Shown: one piece after another, positions 23,475-37,105 of the stretch
Position numbering within the stretch: position 1 is the first letter of the stretch
How the letters are laid out: every line of letters starts with the position of its first letter
Assembly (NCBI GenBank): GCA_950022295.1
Contig: OX465597.1
Coordinates: 60,499,016 to 60,563,015, forward strand
Origin: Bromus sterilis
Taxonomy: Eukaryota; Streptophyta; Magnoliopsida; Poales; Poaceae
Direction: 5' to 3'
Length of the DNA stretch: 64,000 bases
The notes under the pieces: generated by a model
What the model saw: only the letters and a program-made list of their open reading frames with translations
Databases searched by the model: none
What the model was told of the DNA's origin: nothing
Translations under genes and position numbers: made by a program

Positions 23475-23837
23475 GACCACCACACTCCCACCCCTTTTAG
23501 GGTTTCCCTATCACAAAATTGAAGCCACCCCCCTGAGTTTGCTCAGATCTGCCCAATTGATCCCAAAATCCTGAAATTTTTGCTCCCCTGCGATCTGGAC
23601 CGTCAGATCTCACGATCCGACGGCTCAGATCCACCCTAGCCATCCCACCTCTCTCCTCTCTCTCCTCCACACAGCGGGCTCACCCGTGGGAAGCCGCCGC
23701 CACGGCCGCACTCCGGCCCACCGCCGGCCACCTCCCTTCCTCCTCCCGCGCTCCTCCTCTCTCCCCCGTGCCCTTCTTCTTTCTTCTCCTCATCTCCCTG
23801 TTCTCTCTCTCACAACAAGCACCAAAGCTTGACAGCC

Positions 23838-24209
23838 ATGGCGTCAACGACCTCCCACGCTGCGCCTTGGGACCTCGTCGGCGACCTTCACCGGCCGGAT
23901 CCGCGACCCCTCGACCCCTGCGGTCCCGCGCCCCCTCGCCGCCGCGTGCTGGCCGGAGCAGCCGCCGGCGTAGGCCGCCGCCGCGAGCCTGGACGCAGGG
24001 GACGAGCCGGCCAGCCGCTCCCCTCCAACCGCCACGGTGGGCTGGGCCCTCTCCAGCGCGCCCACGGCCCATCTCCCCCAACCGCCAGCCGGCCAGCCTC
24101 TCCAGCAGCCAGCCACTGGGCCTGGCCCATGGTGAGCCAGGCTGCCCCCCTTTTTTTATTTTTGCATCTTTTATTTTTTTCTTTTCCAGCACCCTGTAAA
24201 ATTTTCTAA
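23838..24209 (+). other. LTR-borne leader ORF, second copy
   Basis: It starts MASTTSHAAPW in the same GCCATGG context as 17638 and ends in FSFPAPCKIF, as the first copy does. Small indels put the central part in a different frame from the first copy, so selection on the protein is not evident. Confidence 0.3.
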
Positions 24210-27200
24210 GTCTGGAGATATATTGCTGCAGATTCAATTTTGCGCCATAGTTTGCGATCAAACCGTAGCTCGGATTGTGTTGCGCCCAAAAGACAAATTG
24301 TTTAGAATTGGGTGCTCTAGCTTTTATCTTTTGTGAGTTAATTGTTTTGAGGTTGTTTAGATATAGTTATTGCTGTTCAAACAGGGCTACCTGTCGTTAA
24401 CTGCTGCTAAGCTGCTGTAACTGTTATTTTATTGCAACTTCGGGCGACGATTGCTTCGCAACCGTTCGTCGGAATTGATTGATTCCTTTTGCATCCTGTT
24501 AAGTATTGTTTCTACTTCAGTTCCATGCATTCACATGCCATGTTTTCTTGCTGCATGTTGATTGTATCTTGCTCCAAAGTAGCTACCCTGCTGTTAGTGT
24601 GCTGCTGTTTATATTTTGTTGCAATTTCGGTCGACGAGTGTGTCGCGACCGTTTATCGGAATTGAGTGATTCCAATTGCATATTGTTAAGCATCATGTCT
24701 ACTTCCATTACTTGTATTGCATTGTCATGATATGCTTGCTGGTCATATAGTTATGGAGCTCCAAAGTTGCTATGCTGCTGTTTTTGACAGCCACTTCTGT
24801 TTTTCTCTAAGTCTGTAACGTTCCGATGCCATGTTGCATGCTTAATATCTTTTGATCTATGATGCCTCTTTGCAGAATCTTTTTTCCATGCCTTCCCTGT
24901 CATGTCTACTTTAGTTCCATATCATTTGTGAGCATGTTTTCATTGATTATCCTGTTTATGCATTGCTCTAAAGTGTGCTTCCTGATGTTGGCAGATTGTG
25001 CCCGTAACTTGTTTTGCTTGTATCTTTTTAACCGTAACTCCGTTTGGAGTGTTCTTTATATGTAACTTGATTAGTGTTTCGTGTAGTTTGTGTTTATGCT
25101 ATTGTTTGCTGTTGTTAACCAACCTAAAATATGGTTTAGGACAGAAAAGTACCAAATGTTTTAATCATCGCGTGACACTTAGTGTATGCATGTTTAGGGG
25201 TTGCCTCACTTAAAATGACTAGCCTAGGTAGTTTACTTGGTGCTTAACCTTTTGCCATGTTTGTGTGCTATGCCATGCTTGCTTGAGTTTCCATGTTAAT
25301 AATCGTTGGTTGATCACCTGTAGCTAAGCAACTTGAACCACCGTAAACGTGCGGTATTCGTCGTGTATGACCGATTCCCCACTTAAACTGTTAGTAACCG
25401 TTCTCGACGATAGATCTGTATCGCGTTGTCGTGCTATGTGTTTCCTGCTTTCTCATGTTTGCCTCATAGTAATAGATGCTTGCTCGTTGATTGCTTTCCA
25501 GTGTTTATCGTCTTGTTTTCTTCCGCGGGTACCTTCGGAGACGTTGCGAGCTTGCGATCAACTACACCTTCGGAATCCGACTTATCAACAGGCAAGGACT
25601 ATGCATTACTTATGATCCATTCTATTTCAACCAGCGGTTTGCATGCTAGTCAAGGTTAGGTTCGATGTTTGATCCTATCACATGTTTACAACCTCTTTCA
25701 AACTGATACAGCCATGTCCCTTCCCAGCAAACCTTGTACTGCTATGTTACTATTGCTCGTTGCTTAGCCCCTGCTTAGTATGCATGCTTAGGATGCTACG
25801 ATGTTACCCTGTTACTCCTTGGTTTGGGATATCACATTATTACCACTGTCGTTGATGATATGATTATTATAATGTTGACTATATTCGACGAAGGATGGAA
25901 GGTCTAGGCTATCCCGCCCCGACGCTTTGTTCCATTCGAGTCACCTAGGACCCGAGTTCCGGGTATTGGTTTTAAGACTGAGCGTGCCTAATCTAGTGTG
26001 GGATTATATGGGGTCCCCTCTTCTTACCTACCTAGCTTCAAACATTTCTAGAGGTGTCCCAAGCTGATTTACCATTTGAAACCGTGTGTGTGTGCTGGTC
26101 AGCTGCCAGTAGTTTTCAAACAACTCGGGCCATCGGAGACGTAGTTCCTATGTTGGTCCACACTTGGTGAACTAGGGGTCCCCTGATGTCAGGTGTGATT
26201 TCCCGACCTTAGCCGTACGGAAGAGTCCGATCCGAGAGCGTGGCCGGCTTTTGGATTGGGTGTCGACTCCCCGGGGGCCACCCGGATTTGTGCGTTGTTA
26301 GATAGAGGGACCTGTCGTTTAGGATCTCTCGGAACTAAATCATAAAATGGTTGCCTCTAACGGGTAGCAATTGAGAGAGATGGGCGAGCATGCGACGCCT
26401 CATAATGGCCAGTTGGTACACCCCTGCAGGGTTAAATCTTTTCGAGAACCATGTCCACGGTTATGGACGACTTGAGACCCACTCCTTGTTCATAGACAAT
26501 AACAGCTGAGATAATCTTAATATAACTTGATCAACGTGTATGTGTGCCTTGACTGCTTCTTCTTCGTCGGGATGCGAAGAGGAGGACAAGGATAGGTGTT
26601 ATGTTTGCGTAAGTAGTTGATAGCAAGACTTGTTGGAGGCGATTCCTCATCGAATGCTTGGCTTCTTATCTTACTCTCTAGATCGTTAGCCACTTCATAA
26701 ATTCTAGTGCGGCAGCAACCTCACCACTTACCCCATCCTTACGGTAAACTACTAGTTGTCCTAGAATGACGAGTGATGAAGTCCTTGCTGGGTCCGATGA
26801 CCACTACAGTTGGATGCTGAGTACCTCTGTACTCATGATACTACCCCCAAACTCTTTTCAGTGTTCTTGATCGACAACAGGTATGGTGATCGACGTTTCA
26901 CGTGGAGACTCGACGACGACTAGTTAGGCGGATCCCGGCGGAGGGCCTGGACCCGTGTGGTTATGGGGATCGATGTTTTTCTCTTTGCCACTAGGCATTT
27001 GATTGTAGTTTGTATCCAGACATGTATCTTCCGTTGTTGTCTTGTATTAAGGCAGTTGTCTGCCGATTGTATGAGATGTTGTATCCTTGTATCTGTAATG
27101 TTGTGATATCATGTTGGAAATCCGGGGCATATGACTTCGTCATATGTCGCGGTGGGACCGATATGTGCTTCGTCCCCGGATCTGGATGGAAACATCTAGA

Positions 27201-27236
27201 TCTGGAACAGTACCGCATATCGGGCCTTACAAACAT

Positions 27237-27599
27237 AAAGAAGAAAATATGAAAGACATTTATGTCTAATCCACTTCATATGCATAGGCATCTTGTAAGA
27301 AAATAAATCAAAGAAGCGCAAAGTGACAAGCATAGGAAGGTGGACCAAGAACAACTTCAAAACTTTCAACAAAAAGATAGGTGTTTTGGTAACATGGAAA
27401 TTTCTACAACCAAAGTTTCCTCTCTCAAAATAGTTTTGAATAGCATCATGGACAACATCAAGAATATAACTATCTCATAAATCATGTTGTTCATGACCTT
27501 CAAGCAAACGTGTATTGTTTTCAACTTGGTCTTTAAGATCATAAGATAAATGCACCCTATCAAAGTGATCCTTAATAAGAGCAAAATTCTTCAGAATAT
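27237..27599 (-). pseudogene. Gypsy coding fragment on the minus strand
   Basis: This is the continuation of the minus-strand gypsy element beyond the family B insertion. Read on the minus strand from 27599, it contains segments such as DHFDRVHLSYDLKDQVENNT, LLEGHEQHDL, a stop, and then HDAIQNYFERGNFGCRNFHV. I recall similar sequence from ORFs in Triticeae gypsy elements but cannot name the domain. It is cut at 27599 by the family A LTR and ends close to the 3' spacer seen at 16690-16801. Confidence 0.55.
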
Positions 27600-28773
27600 T
27601 GTAACACCCTCACTGTCAGTGAACAATAATCACTGTTGCTAAAACTGGCCTTGATCAAAATTTTGCTTTTGTTCATCTTCAGATCTTGGTGGGGGTATTG
27701 AAACCAATGTACCCATCATGCCCTGACCAAACTCTGCTGTTGATCATGTTCAATATCATGATGGTTGATAATAATAACCATGTGCCAAGTGTGCCTTGAT
27801 CATCATCATGCAAATCAAGTCAAACCCTAAACCCTTTTGAATTAATATTTAAAAAACCAGTCGCAAATAAAAGTTCAACCAAAAATTGTGCAACAACTTT
27901 TGTTAAATCCCAAATATTCAGTGGATCACTTCCATATGAGCATTGGAATTTATTGAGCTCTAAAATAAATCAAACAAATATAAACAGTAGCCAAAAACCC
28001 CTTTTCATCAATTGAATTATTAAAACAAATGTTATATGATTTTATTTGTGGCCAAATATTTTTGTGGCATTGATACATTGTATAACACTAATTATGGGGC
28101 CTATAACATAATTTGCAAAATTATAAAACAACTAAAAGAAATGCAAAAGAGAAAAGAATAGAAAAGAAATTGCAAAAAGAATAAAACAAAAAGGAGCCCA
28201 CCCCCCTATTCCCCTTGGGCCTAGCCCAACTAAACCTCCCCCAAGTCAGCCCACCCCGGCCTTTCCCAACCTCCCGCAAACAGTGGGGTTGGCCATGGCG
28301 TGGCGTGCATCGGCGCCAGCCACGGCGATGGCCGACGCCGTGGAGGCCATCGGGCAGCTCCCCGGCGACGTTAAAGACCCCGAGCCCCCCCCCCCCGCTC
28401 TCGCGAACCCTAGGCCACCAACCCCCCCTCTTGCGCCTCTCTCTCTCTGCCCGTGCTCGCCGCGGCGGGACCGTCGCCGCCGCCGTGCATCGTCGCGGCC
28501 AGAGGCCACCACGAAGCGCGCAAACTTTTCAAGACTCCTCGCCGCGCTCCTCCTTGTCTTCCCTCGTAGACCGTCGTCGCCGAGACGCCGTGCCCGCGGC
28601 GAATCGTCCGTCCCCTCCCGCCATGGTCACGACCTCTCCGCCGATGAATTCGACGCCCTCAGCGCCTCCCCGAGCCCGCTGCCTCCTCGACGTCCTCCGC
28701 GTGAGCTGCTGAGTCGAACGCCCCTCTTCCCCCCTCGTTTAGCCGCTCGGGGCGCCATGCCCGTGAGCTCCAT
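27600..28773 (+). repeat. Family A LTR 1, left part
   Basis: It opens TGTAACACCCTCACTG. An AT-rich first 600 bases is followed by a GC-rich block with an ATG at about 28293 and Pro/Arg/Ala-rich frames. It is broken at 28773 by a solo B LTR with TSD TCCAT. Confidence 0.9.
28769..28773. repeat. TSD TCCAT, left copy (right copy 37106-37110)
   Basis: TCCAT precedes TGTAAGGCC at 28774 and follows TGTTACA at 37105. It proves insertion of a B LTR into A LTR 1. Confidence 0.92.
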
Positions 28774-31700
28774 TGTAAGGCCCGATATGTGGTATTGTTC
28801 CAGATCTAGGTGTTTCCACCCAGATCCGGAGACGAAGCACATATCGGTCCCACCGCGACATATGGCAAAGCCATATGCCCCGGATTTCCAACATGATATC
28901 ACAACATTACAGATACAAGGATAAAACATCTCATACAATCGGCATACAACTGCCTTAATACAATACAACAGCGGAAGATACATGTCTGAGTACATACTAC
29001 AAGCAAATGCCTAGTGGCAAAGAGAAAACATCGATCCCATAACCACACGGGTCCAGGCCCTCCGTCGGGATCCGCCTAACTAGTCGTCGTCGAGTCTCCA
29101 CGTGAAACGTCGATCACCATACCTGTTGTCGATCAGAACCCTGAAAAGAGTTTGGGGGTAGTATCATGAGTACAGAGGTACTCAGCATCCAACTGTAATG
29201 GTCATCTGACCCAGCAAGGACTTCATCACTCGTCATTCTAGGACAACTAGTAGTTTACGGTAAGGAAGAGGTAAGTGGTGAGGTTGCTGCCGCACTAGCA
29301 TTTATGAAGTGGCTAACGATCTAGAGAGTAAGGTAAGAAGCCAAGCATTCGATGAGGAATCGCCTCCAACAAGTCTTGCTATCAACTACTACGCAAACAT
29401 AACACCTATCCTATCCTTGTCCTCCTCTTCGCATCCCGACGAAGAAGAAGCAGTCAAGGCACACACACACGTTGATCAAGTTATATTAAGATTATCTCAG
29501 TTGTTGTTGTCTATGAACAGGACGTAGGTCTCAAGTCGTCCATAACCGTGGACACGGCTTCTCGAAAAGATTTAACCCTGCAGGGGTGTACCAACTGCTC
29601 ATTACGAGGCTCCGCACGCACGTCCATCTCTCTCAGTTGCTACCCATCACAGGCAACCATTTTATGATTTAGTTCCAAGAGATCCGAACGACAGGTCCCT
29701 CTAACTAACAACGAACAAATCCGGGTGGCCCCCGGGGAGTCGACACCCGATCCAAAAGCCGGCCACGCTCTCGAATCGGACTCTATCGTATGTCGCAGGT
29801 TTGGATACCCGGTTAATCACACATGGGAAACCGGGTCCTCAGCCGGACAAAGTGGGCCAGCAAGGGAACTATGTCCTCACTGGTCCGGGTTGGTTTGAAA
29901 ACAACTGGCAGCTGACCAGCACACACACGGTTTCAAATGGTAAATCAGCTTGGGCCACCACTAGAAATGTTTGAAGCTAGGTAGGTAAGAAAGGGGGACC
30001 CCACAAAATCCCACACGCGGTTAGGCACGCTCAGTCTTAAAACCAATACCCGGAACTCGGGTCCTAGGTGACTCGAATGGAACAAAGCGTCGGGGCGGGA
30101 TAGCCTAGACCTTCCATCCTTCGTCGAATATAGTCAACATTATAATAATCATATCATCAACAACAATATAATAATGTTATATCCCAAACCAGAAGTAACA
30201 GGGTAACATCGTAGCATCCTAAGCATGCATACTAAGCAAGGGTTGAGCAACGAGCAATAATAACATAGCAGTACAAGGTTTGCTGGGAAGGGACATGGTT
30301 GTATCGGTTTGAAAGAGGTTGTAAACATGTGGTAGGATCAAACATCGAACCTAACCTATACTAGCATGCAAACCGCTGGTTGAAATAGAATGGATCATAA
30401 GTAATGTATAGTCCTTGCCTGTTGATAAGTCGGGTTCCGAAGGTGTAGTCGATCGCAAGCTCGCATCGTCTCCGAGAGGTATCCGCGGGAGCACACAAGA
30501 AGTAAACACTGGAAAGCAATCAACGGTGCACCACTATTTCTACGGAGCAATACAAGATCAAAGAGACAACACAAGGCACGACAACGCGATACGGATCTAT
30601 CGTCGAGAACGGTTACTAACATTTTAAGTGGGGTATCGGTCGCACACGACGAATACCGCACGTTTACGGTGGTTCAAGTTGCTTAGCTAAAGGTGATCAA
30701 CCAACGGTTATTAACATGGAAACTCAAGAAAGCATGGCATAGCACACAAACATGATAAAAGGTGAAGCACAAAGTAAACTATTTATGCTAGTCAATTTAA
30801 GTGAGGCACAACCTAAACATGGCATAACACTAAGTGCCGCACGACAATTAAAAGAATTGGTACTGTTCTGCCCTAAACCATATTTTAGGTTGGTTGACAA
30901 CAACAAACAATAGCATAAACACAAAGTACACGAAAAACTAATCAAGTTACATATAAAGAACACCCCAAACGGAGTTACGGTTAAAAAGATATAAGCAAAA
31001 CAAGTTACGGGCACAAACTGCCAACATCACGAAGCACAGTTTAGAGCAATGCATAAACAGGATAAACAATGCAAACATGCTCACAAATGACTTTCAATTA
31101 AAGTAGACATGACATGGAAGGCATGGCAAAAGGAATCAAGCAAAAAGACATCATGGATCAAAAGATATTAAGCAAACAACATGGCATCGCAAAGTAACAG
31201 ACTTAGTGAAAATCAGAGGTGGCTGTCAAAAACAGCAGCATAGCAACTTTGGAGCTAAATAACTATATGACCAGCAAACATATCATGACAATGCAATACA
31301 TGTAATGAAAATAGACATGATGCTTAACAATATGCAATTGGAATCACTCAAATCCGATAAACGGTCGCGACACACTCGTCGACCGAAGTTTCAACAAAAT
31401 AACAGTTTCAGCAACAGCAGCACAATAACATCAGGATAGCTACTTTGGAGCAAGATATAAACATGATGCAGCAAGCAAATATGGCATGTGATTGCATGAA
31501 ACTGAAGTAGAAACATTGCTTAACGCAACGCAAAAGGAATCAATGCAATAGGCCGCATGGATTTGTTACAATCATCATGCAAAGTTGCAACAAAATAATA
31601 ACAGCAGCACTTAACAGGAAAATTAGCAGTTTAACGGCCTGATGCCCTGTTCAGCACACAATTACACAATCAAGATTAGCTCAAATACAAAAACTTTCTA

Positions 31701-32258
31701 CATACGAATGCTAGAGCACGCAAAACTGAGCAACTTTCGTTTTGGGGGCACGTCCATCGGAGCTACGGTTTGCTTGCTATCGTCAACGCGGATTCGAATC
31801 AGCAGCAAAAAAATCAGTGACTTAGAAAAAATACAGGCGCAAGGAAAAAAAAGGTGGCTCTCACCATGGGCCTTGGCCCATGAGGCCGAAGGTGGAGGCG
31901 CTGGGCCGCGCTGGTGCTAGCTGGGCCGGGGGAGCTGGGCGGCCTGCTCGGGTGGCCCACGTGGCGGCCCACAGGGGCGGTTGGCCGGCTCGCCCCGTCT
32001 CCACGACGGAGACTGCAGCGGCGGCGACTACCGGCCTCCCGGCGGCGAGGCGGCGCCGGTGGCTAGGAGAGGCGGCGAGGAGGGGGTCCAGGAGGGGCGC
32101 GTCGTCGTGTGGTGGTGCAGAGGCCACCGGATCCGCCGTGGAGGCGCCAGATCGGGCCGCCGGTCTTGAGCTCGAGGAGCCCCGTCCATGGCGCGCGGCC
32201 TGCAAGGGAAGAGAAGGAGGCGGGGTCAGAGAGAGGGAAGAGGGGGAGGAAGGAGAGA

Positions 32259-32263
32259 GGGAG
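32259..32263. repeat. TSD GGGAG, left copy (right copy 36344-36348)
   Basis: GGGAG precedes TGTAAGGCC at 32264 and follows CTGTTACA at 36343. It proves insertion of a second B LTR into the first. Confidence 0.9.
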
Positions 32264-35200
32264 TGTAAGGCCCGATATGCGGTGCTGTTTCAGATTCGGA
32301 CGTTTCCGCCCGAACCCGAGGACGAAGCACATATCGGACCCACCGCGACATATGACAAAGCCATATGCCCCGGATTTCCAACATGATATCACAACATTAC
32401 AGATACAAGGATACAACATCTCATACAATTGGCATACAACTGCCTCAAATACAATACAACAGCGGAAGGTACATGTCTGAGTACAGACTACAATCAAATG
32501 CCTACTGGCAAAGAGAAAAGCAACGATCCCGTAACCACACGGGTCCAGGCCCTCCGCCGGGATCCGCCTAACTAGTCGTCGTCGAGTCTCCACGTGAAAC
32601 GTCGACCACCAAACCTGTTGTCGATCAACACCCTGAAAAGAGTTTGGGGGTAGTATCATGAGTACAGAGGTACTCAGCATCCAACTGTAGTGGTCATATG
32701 ACCCAGCAAGGACTTCATCACTCGTCATTCTAGGACAACTAGTAGTTTACGGTAAGGATGGGGTAAGTGGTGAGGTTGCTGCCGCACTAGCATTTATGAA
32801 GTGGCTAACGATCTAGAGAGTAAGATAAGAAGCCAAGCATTCTATGAGGAATCGTCTCCAACAAGTCTTTCTATCAACTACTTACGCAAACAAAACACCT
32901 ATCCTATCCTTGTCCTCCTCTTCGCATCCCGACGAAGAAGAAGCAGTCAAGGCACACACACGTTGATCAAGTTATATTAAGATTATCTCAAATGTTGTTG
33001 TCTATGAACAGGACGTAGGTCTCAAGTCGTCCATAACTGTGGACACGGCTTCTCGAAAAGATTTAACCCTGCAGGGGTGTACCAACTGCCCATTACGAGG
33101 CTCCGCACGCACGTCCATCACTCTCAGTTGCTACCCATTATAGGCAACCATTTTATGATTTAGTTCCAAGAGATCCGAAACGACAGGTCCCTCTAACTAA
33201 CAACGAACAAATCCGGGTGGCCCCCGGTGAGTCGACATCCATCTTAGGAGCCGACCGCTCTCTCGATCTGGTCTCTACCGTCTGTCTCGGGTTTGGATAG
33301 CCGGTTCATCACACATTGGGATAACCGGGTCCTCAGCTGGACAAGGTGGGCCAGCAAGGGAACTATGTCCTCACTGGTCCGGGTTGGTTTGAAAACAACT
33401 GGCAGCTGACCAGCACACACACGGTTTCAAATGGTAAATCAGCTTGGGCCACCACTAGAAATGTTTGAAGCTAGGTAGGTAAGAAAAGGGGAACCCATAA
33501 AATCCCACACGCGGTTAGGCACGCTCAGTCTTAAAACCAATACCCGGAACTCAGATCCTAGGTGACTCGAATGGAACAAAGCGTCGGGGCGGGATAGCCT
33601 GGACCTTCCATCCTTCGTCGAATATAGTCAACATTATAATAATGATCATATCATCAACAATAATATAATAATGTGATATCCCAAACCCAGGAGTAACAGG
33701 GTAATATCGTAGCATCCTAAGCATGCATACTAAGCAGGGGCTGAGCAACGAGCAATAGTAACATAGCAGTACAAGGTTTGCTGGGAGGGGACATGGCTGT
33801 ATCGGTTTGAAAGAGGCTGTAAACATGTGGTAGGATCAAACATCGAACCTAACCTATACTAGCATGCAAACCGCTGGTTGAAATAGAATGGATCATAAGT
33901 AATGCAAGTCCTTGCCTGTTGATAAGTCGGGTTCCGAAGGTGTAGCCGATCGCAAGCTCGCATCGTCCCCGAGAGGTACCCGCGGAAGCACACAAGACGA
34001 TAAACACTGGAAAGCAATCAACAGTGCACCACTATTACTACGAAGCAAACACGAGCAAGAATCAACAAGAAGCAACACGAGACATCGCACCTACCGTCGA
34101 GAGCGGTTGCTAACAGTTTAAGTGGGGTATCGGTCACACACGACGATACCGCACGTTTACGGTGGTTCAAGTTGCTTAGCTACAGGTGATCAAACAACGG
34201 TTATTAACATGGCAACTCAAGCAAGCATGGCATAGCACACAAACATTTGAAGAGGTGAAGCACAAATAAACTACCTAAGCTAGTCAATTTAAGTGGGGTG
34301 AAATCCTAGACATGCAAACTATTGCGGACCCCACAATAAAATGGAATTTGGTACTGTTTTGCCCTAAACAATATTTTATCTTGGTTAAAAACAGCAAACA
34401 ATAGCATAAACACAAAGAACACGAAAAACTAATCAAGTTACATATAAAGAACAGCCCAAACGGAGTTACGGTTAAAAAGATATAAGCAAAACAATTTATG
34501 CACACATGCTGTATAAACAGGGGTAAATATATATGCAAAAGTGCAGCAACATGACATAGCAATACATGGAATGAAAGTAGACATCATGCTTAACAATATG
34601 CAACTGGAATCACTCAATTCCGATGAACGGTTGCGAAGCAATCGTCATCCGAAGTTGCAACAAAATAACAGTTTCAGCAATAGCAGCACAACAACATCAG
34701 GATAGCTACTTTGGAGCAAGATATAAACATGATGCAGCAAGAAAATATGGCATGTGAATGCATGAAACTGAATTAGAAACATCGCTTAATGCAACGCAAA
34801 AGGAATCAATGCAATAGGCCTCATGGATTACTCACAATCATCATGCAAAGTTGCAACAAAATAATAACAGCAGCACATAAAAGGAAATAAATGCAATTAA
34901 CGGCCTGATGCCCTGTTTAGCACACGATTACACAATCAAGATGAGCTCAAATGCAAATGCTCACAAAAGATGAATTAAAGTACACGCAATTCTGAGCAAC
35001 TTTCGTTTTGGGGGCAACGTCATCGGAGCTACAGATCGCTTGCTATCGTCGTTGCAAAATTGAATCAGCAGCAAAAATAACAACACTTAGCAAAATAATT
35101 AAAAAGGAAAAAGTGCACAGGGAAAAAAACAGAGGGGGCGACCTCACTTGGGCCGGCCCATCTACGGCTGGAGGGGGCTGCGGCTTGGCTGCTGCTGCTG

Positions 35201-36343
35201 GGCCCTCCTGGGGGGGGGGGGGCGCCGGCCCACTAGCGGTGGCAGAGGCGGCCTGCTCGCCTGGATCGACCGGATCGGGTCGTCCCCGTCCTCCCGACGG
35301 CTAACGGCGGCGCCAGACCGGCGGCTCTCCGACAAAGGGAGGCAGCACGGCGGGGCCAGGAGGCTGGGGACGAGGCGGCGACGGCAGTTCCGGGTGCAGA
35401 GGGGCGGCGGAGGAGGTCATGGGGTCGCCGGCGTCGAGGTCCGAGGCCGTGGCTCCATGGCGCGGCGGCTCCTGTCGGCGCGCATGGCGGCGGCCTGCGA
35501 AGAGGGGAAAAGGGAGGTGAGAGGGAGGAGAAACAGATGGAGGAGAGGGAGCACGGGGAGAGAGGTGGAGCGCCGGCGGTGAGCTCCGGTGGCCTCCATG
35601 GCCGGGCAGCGCTCGGGTCCTCCATGGCTGCGGGAGAGAGAGAGAGGAGAGAGGTTGGAGAGGTGGGAGGAGCTGCTCCGGGGTGACGTGGCTCAAATCT
35701 GAGCCGTTGGATCTCAGATCTGACGGCTCAGATCAGAGGAAGGCTAGGGTTTCGGGGCTGTGAGGGGCCTTGGGGTAAAAACTGGTATTTTGGAGGTGGG
35801 TGGCTGCGAAAATTGCTTAGGGAAACCCTAATTTCCAAGGGGGGAGGTGAGGGGTCATTATATAGGGCAGGCTAGGTGGCAGGATGACGAAAATACCCCC
35901 GATGACCTCCGGTACCCCTCTCGCGCGTCCGGCGATCGCGGTCGTGACCGCCGGAGGTGCATACGGACTCCGATTCCGACGAAATCTCGAACCACGCGCT
36001 CAGCGCGTCGAGCCCGTCGATCGTACCTCACTGCGGTGACATTCCGACAACATTTTCCGGCGCGCTATAAAAATATCCCGTTTAATTATTAAACGGGGTT
36101 TTTCGTTCCGTTGGCTGCGGCTGGTCTCGTGCGGTTTTCTCGACGGTGATCGGGCGAAACCCGGTGTCGCAAGGTCATGTGTCGAGGTGGCAAGGGTCGG
36201 TCTCCGTCCGATACGAGATAAGAGAGGGGAAAAATAATCGCCGATCGATAAATCGGGGATGCAAACACCGCAAACAAATCAGACAATCAAACAATTCACA
36301 CCGAAAACAAAATTTTAATTTTTGTGAAATCTGGGCTGTTACA
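32264..36343 (-). mobile_element. Second solo B LTR (minus strand), nested in the first
   Basis: A 4080-bp minus-strand LTR with both family termini and a 5-bp TSD. Its middle and leader region (35150-35860) differ more from the other copies, with a TATATAA-type box at 35858-35864 and a different GC-rich leader. The palindrome is at 36077-36097. The Arg/Gly-rich ORFs in 31880-32390 and 35150-35700 are GC-rich leader sequence, not genes. Confidence 0.92.
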
Positions 36344-37105
36344 GGGAGGAGGGGCGCGGCAGAGGAGAGGGACGCCGGGCTGGCTCCGGCGGGTGCTGCA
36401 TCGGGCCGGCGGCGCTGGCTACGCCCACGGGCAAGAGGTGGAGGAAGGAGAGAGACGAGGTAGGTGGCTGCCTCTGGGCCGTTGGATCCGCAGATTCGAC
36501 GGTCCAGATCGAGAGGGGCTACGATTTTGGGGAAAATTGGGCAAACTGCGAAATTGGGGGCATTGTTAGGGGGGTGGCTGCAAAATTGTGGCTAGGGAAA
36601 CCCTAAAAATGGGTGGGAGTGTGGTGGTCTTTATATAGCCCCGGTGGCTGGCAGTTTGCAAAAACATCCCCGGTTTTTCTCTCGCGCGCGCGGTGCTCAC
36701 GTTTCTGATCGCCGGGGGTCCGCAGTACCTCCGATTCGGGTAAAACTTCGAACTGCGCGATCGGCGCGTCGGGCCGGAGGCGTTCACCTCGCGCTGGAAC
36801 CGTTCCGAAAACACTTTCCGGCGCGCTATAAAAATATCCCGTTTAATTATTAAACGGGGTTTTTCGTTCCGTTGGCTGCGGCTGGTCTCATGCGGTTTTC
36901 GCGACGGTGATCGGGTGAAACCCGGTGTCGCAAAGGTCGAGTGTCAGGGTGGCAAGGGTCGGTCTCCGTCCGATACGAGACAAGAGGGGGAAAGATAATC
37001 ACCGATCGATAAATCGGGGATGCAAAGACCGCAAACAAATCAGACAATCAAACAATTCACACCGAAAACAAAATTTGTAATTTTTGCAAAAACTGGGATG
37101 TTACA

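Larger units (their letters stand above)
16802..27231 (+). mobile_element. Family B composite: LTR-internal-deleted LTR-internal-LTR
   Basis: Three LTRs of one family, all in plus orientation, flank two 607-bp internal segments, and a single 5-bp TSD brackets the whole. The internal segments start with a primer site complementary to initiator tRNA-Met and carry no gag or pol. The pattern fits a non-autonomous large-LTR gypsy derivative in which unequal recombination between LTRs added an LTR-internal unit. The middle LTR then lost two internal blocks. Insertion into the minus-strand gypsy element is shown by the TSD. Confidence 0.9.
23000..27231 (+). repeat. Family B LTR 3 (4232 bp)
   Basis: It opens TGTAACATCCCAG and ends CCTTACA at 27231, followed by the TSD. 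It is almost the same length as LTR 1. It carries the intact 21-bp palindrome at 23246-23266, a TATA box at 23467 and the leader ORF from 23838. Confidence 0.92.
28774..37105 (-). mobile_element. Solo B LTR (minus strand) in A LTR 1, itself interrupted
   Basis: On the minus strand it starts TGTAACATCCCAG at 37105 and ends CGGGCCTTACA at 28774. Without the nested solo LTR (32264-36343 plus one TSD copy) it is about 4.25 kb, a full B LTR. No internal segment accompanies it, so it is a solo LTR formed by LTR-LTR recombination. Its TATA-like motif is TTTATATA at 36630-36637 and its palindrome is at 36838-36858. Confidence 0.92.
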
